Below are positions 62,157 to 64,000 of a stretch of DNA of 64,000 nt, piece by piece. The notes under the pieces were generated by a model. That model had not been told where the DNA came from. It searched no databases and saw only the letters and a list, made by a program, of their open reading frames with translations. Location of the stretch: NCBI GenBank assembly GCA_046349215.1, contig JAXMCV010000002.1:1054001-1118000 (forward strand). Direction: 5' to 3'. How positions within the stretch are numbered: position 1 is the stretch's first letter; each line of letters starts with the position of its first letter. This DNA comes from JAJXWB01 sp046349215 (GTDB lineage: Bacteria > Pseudomonadota > Alphaproteobacteria > Rhizobiales > Beijerinckiaceae). The position numbers were made by a program, and so were the translations under genes.

Positions 62157-62945
62157 TCAGGCTGTTGGTTTCCGGCCGGCCGGATCGAAAAGCGGAAAAA
62201 GCAGGAAGCCCGCGACGAAGCCTCCGATATGGGCTTGCCAGGCTACAGGCGCGTCGCCGACCGGCGCCCAGGCGCCGAACAGAAAGTTGCCAGCGAACCA
62301 TACGGCGAGGAAGGCGAGCGCGCGCGGCTCCGTGAGCGTGGCGGCGAGCGGCGGCGCGGGGCGGCGGTACGCCGAAAGGTCGCGACTGCGCGCGGCGCCC
62401 GCGCCGAGGGGCGCGCCCGGCGCGAATGCGAACCGCACGGCCGCGCCCATGGCGCCCGACACTGCGGCCGAGGCGCCGATCACCGGCTGCAGTCCGAGCG
62501 GATAGACGAGGTAATGCGCGAGCGCGCCGAACAGCGCGGTGACGCAGAACAGCGTGCAGAAACGTGCGGGGCCAAAGCGCCGGCAGACCGCGGAACCGAA
62601 GGCCAGGAGCCACACGCCGTTCAGCGCGAGATGCGCGAAGGATCCGTGCAGCAGCGCATATGTGAGAACGGACCACCAGCGGACGCCGCCGCCGAGCAGC
62701 CAGGCCGCCTCCTCGCGATCGATCGAGCCCTGTGCGATGGCCTGCGCGGCCGCGCGCATCACGCCTTGCTGATCGAAGGGCAGGGTGAATTGCGCGGGCG
62801 TGAAGGCCAGCGCGGCGACCATTCGGAAGTCGTCGACCGGCGACAACACGAGCCGCAGCGCGTGGATCGCCGCGAGCAGGCCGAGGATCGCGAAGACGGC
62901 CGTGTTCGAGCGTGCGAAAGCGCGTTCCTGATCGAATGAGGTCAT
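62157..62945 (-). CDS. Rhomboid family intramembrane serine protease
   Basis: ATG 62945 (MTSFDQERAFARSNTAVF) gives 262 aa with about six membrane segments. The usual rhomboid marks are present: HGSFAHLALNGVWLLAFG (about 115-132), GASAAVSGAMGAAVRF (about 160-175) with the catalytic Ser, and AWQAHIGGFVAGFLLFPLF with the catalytic His. The substrate is unknown. The gene stands alone. Confidence 0.88.
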   Translation of the reverse strand: MTSFDQERAFARSNTAVFAILGLLAAIHALRLVLSPVDDFRMVAALAFTPAQFTLPFDQQGVMRAAAQAIAQGSIDREEAAWLLGGGVRWWSVLTYALLHGSFAHLALNGVWLLAFGSAVCRRFGPARFCTLFCVTALFGALAHYLVYPLGLQPVIGASAAVSGAMGAAVRFAFAPGAPLGAGAARSRDLSAYRRPAPPLAATLTEPRALAFLAVWFAGNFLFGAWAPVGDAPVAWQAHIGGFVAGFLLFPLFDPAGRKPTA

Positions 62946-63292
62946 GGACGGGACCGGCCGGCGGGGGAAGCGGCGGAGCCACGCCCTTCCCCCCGATTGC
63001 AAACGGAAACCGGAAACGCGCCGTCCCGACATGGGACGGTCTGGAGACCTGGTCGCTCGCCCTTTGCGCGCCGGTCGATCATCGGGCCGGGAGCCGCACG
63101 GCCAAAGTCAAGTCGACGCAATGCACTAGTCCCATGTCCTCACCCGGCCCGCAACCGGAAGCGCAGATTAATACTAATTCGAGCCGGTGGCACGTCATCT
63201 GCTCCCTCGAACCCAAAGGCGGCGCGGGCCCCCGCGCCTGTGCCGAATGAAAACAAGCTTGCATTCGCAAGCGCTTGGGCACCGGGGTAGCG
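62946..63292. other. 347 bp without a supported gene
   Basis: Between the divergent rhomboid and PAS genes. Only short, unconvincing frames are seen. It presumably contains both promoters. I see no repeat or hairpin of note. Confidence 0.4.
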
Positions 63293-63889
63293 ATGAGACA
63301 GCAGGCGACGCGGCAGCTTTATGCGTACTGGAACGCGATCCGCCGCGAACGGGCGGCGCCCGACCGCGCCGAGATCGATCCGGCTGCGATCCGGTCCATC
63401 CTCTCGGATACGTTCATGATCGAAGCCGATGGCGACATGTCTTTCAGGCTGCGCCTCTCGGGTTCGCGGCTCAACGCGCTCTGGCTTTCGGAGATGAAGG
63501 GCCAGTCTTTCGTCGGCCTGTGGGGCGAGGACGCGCAGAGCGTGGCGGCCATGATGTGGACGGTCATGGATGGCGCGGTTCCTGTCGTCGTCGGGGCCGC
63601 CGCGGCGCCGAAAGACCGCGAACCCGCGCAACTCGAATTTCTCCTGCTGCCGCTACGACACCAGGGACGCACGCATGCCCGCATCCTCGGCGCGATCGCC
63701 TGCGCCAATCATCCGGACTGGCTCGGCCTAATTCCGGTGGAGCGACTCGTGTTGCGGACGATGCGAATCATGTCGGCCTCGGACGCGCGCGTCGACCTGC
63801 CGATCCTGCGCGGAACGGCGGCGACATACGGACGCCGCAGCGGCCAGGCGACCTTGCGGTTGCTGCAGGGCGGACGCGCGCAAGGCTGA
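63293..63889 (+). CDS. PAS-domain protein (PAS_5 type)
   Basis: ATG 63293 (MRQQATRQLYAYWNAIRRER) gives 198 aa. It matches the small alphaproteobacterial PAS_5 family: LYAYWNAIRRERAAPDRAEIDPAAIRSI-like start, MSFRLRLSGSRLNALWLSEMKGQSF, and a strand-rich centre with FLLLPLRHQGRTHARILGAIA. No output domain is attached. It may be a sensor subunit. The ~110 bp after it to the window end show no gene. Confidence 0.82.
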   Translation: MRQQATRQLYAYWNAIRRERAAPDRAEIDPAAIRSILSDTFMIEADGDMSFRLRLSGSRLNALWLSEMKGQSFVGLWGEDAQSVAAMMWTVMDGAVPVVVGAAAAPKDREPAQLEFLLLPLRHQGRTHARILGAIACANHPDWLGLIPVERLVLRTMRIMSASDARVDLPILRGTAATYGRRSGQATLRLLQGGRAQG

Positions 63890-64000
63890 ATCTCGCGCAA
63901 TCCGGTCACCTTGCGGAAACCAGCGCCGCAAACGGGCGCCGCCACGCGCCCTTCCGTAAGCGGCCATTAACCATCCACGACATAGATTTCCGTCGACATT

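Overview
The window holds about 52 kb of an integrative and conjugative element (ICE), its right attachment site, and about 12 kb of chromosome. The codon style, GC-rich sequence and gene families point to an alphaproteobacterium of the order Rhizobiales (Hyphomicrobiales): DUF3126, DUF1217, a Rhizobiales-type P-type trb/tra set, and a DUF2285-based excision switch. The species cannot be fixed from the sequence.

ICE backbone (1-51973, left end outside the window). At the left are a trbC start, trbB, a ribbon-helix-helix gene and traG. After a cargo block come the relaxase gene (rlxS-like) with an IncP-like oriT beside it, a lytic transglycosylase, DUF736, the traF signal peptidase, DUF2840, a small RHH protein, parA, a repA-like initiator with three iteron-like repeats, and an rdfS-like excisionase. 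Next is a regulatory set that matches the known ICEMlSymR7A switch: an fseA-like activator split over two frames by a CCC-TGA +1 shift site, a qseM-like DUF2285 antiactivator, and a divergent qseC-like XRE repressor. The right part has typical leading-region genes (DUF736, DUF2493, a Toprim protein, ParB, DUF932), an Abi/HEPN gene, a winged-helix gene and the tyrosine integrase. The ICE ends in the 3' part of a tRNA-Leu(UAA) gene (attR, 51922-51973).

Cargo. (a) 3841-22432: a dehydrogenase remnant, a papain-like 'NCHGY' protein, two translationally coupled giant genes (3019 and 1955 aa) of no family I recognise, a RarA-C-like gene broken by an amber codon, and a secreted protein. This is the best candidate for an undescribed system. 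(b) 32562-36087: a complete ABC-three-component (ABC-3C) presumed defence operon. (c) about 38996-44628: a 5.6 kb RIT (recombinase-in-trio) element with three overlapping tyrosine recombinase genes. It is framed by two inverted Toprim genes and short terminal repeats, and it has split a third, resident Toprim gene into two fragments.

Non-coding signals. Two related large hairpin elements lie upstream of DUF736 and DUF2493. A near-identical leader precedes parB and DUF932. Three 14-bp palindromes lie upstream of the winged-helix gene.

Chromosome (51974-64000). Two tandem SnoaL-like proteins, an FAD monooxygenase, a zinc-finger protein, an alpha/beta hydrolase, a VapBC-type toxin-antitoxin pair with a clear operator, DUF1217, cysE, DUF3126, a membrane-anchored protein, hisI, a patatin-like phospholipase, an ankyrin protein, a CBS protein, a rhomboid protease and a PAS protein.
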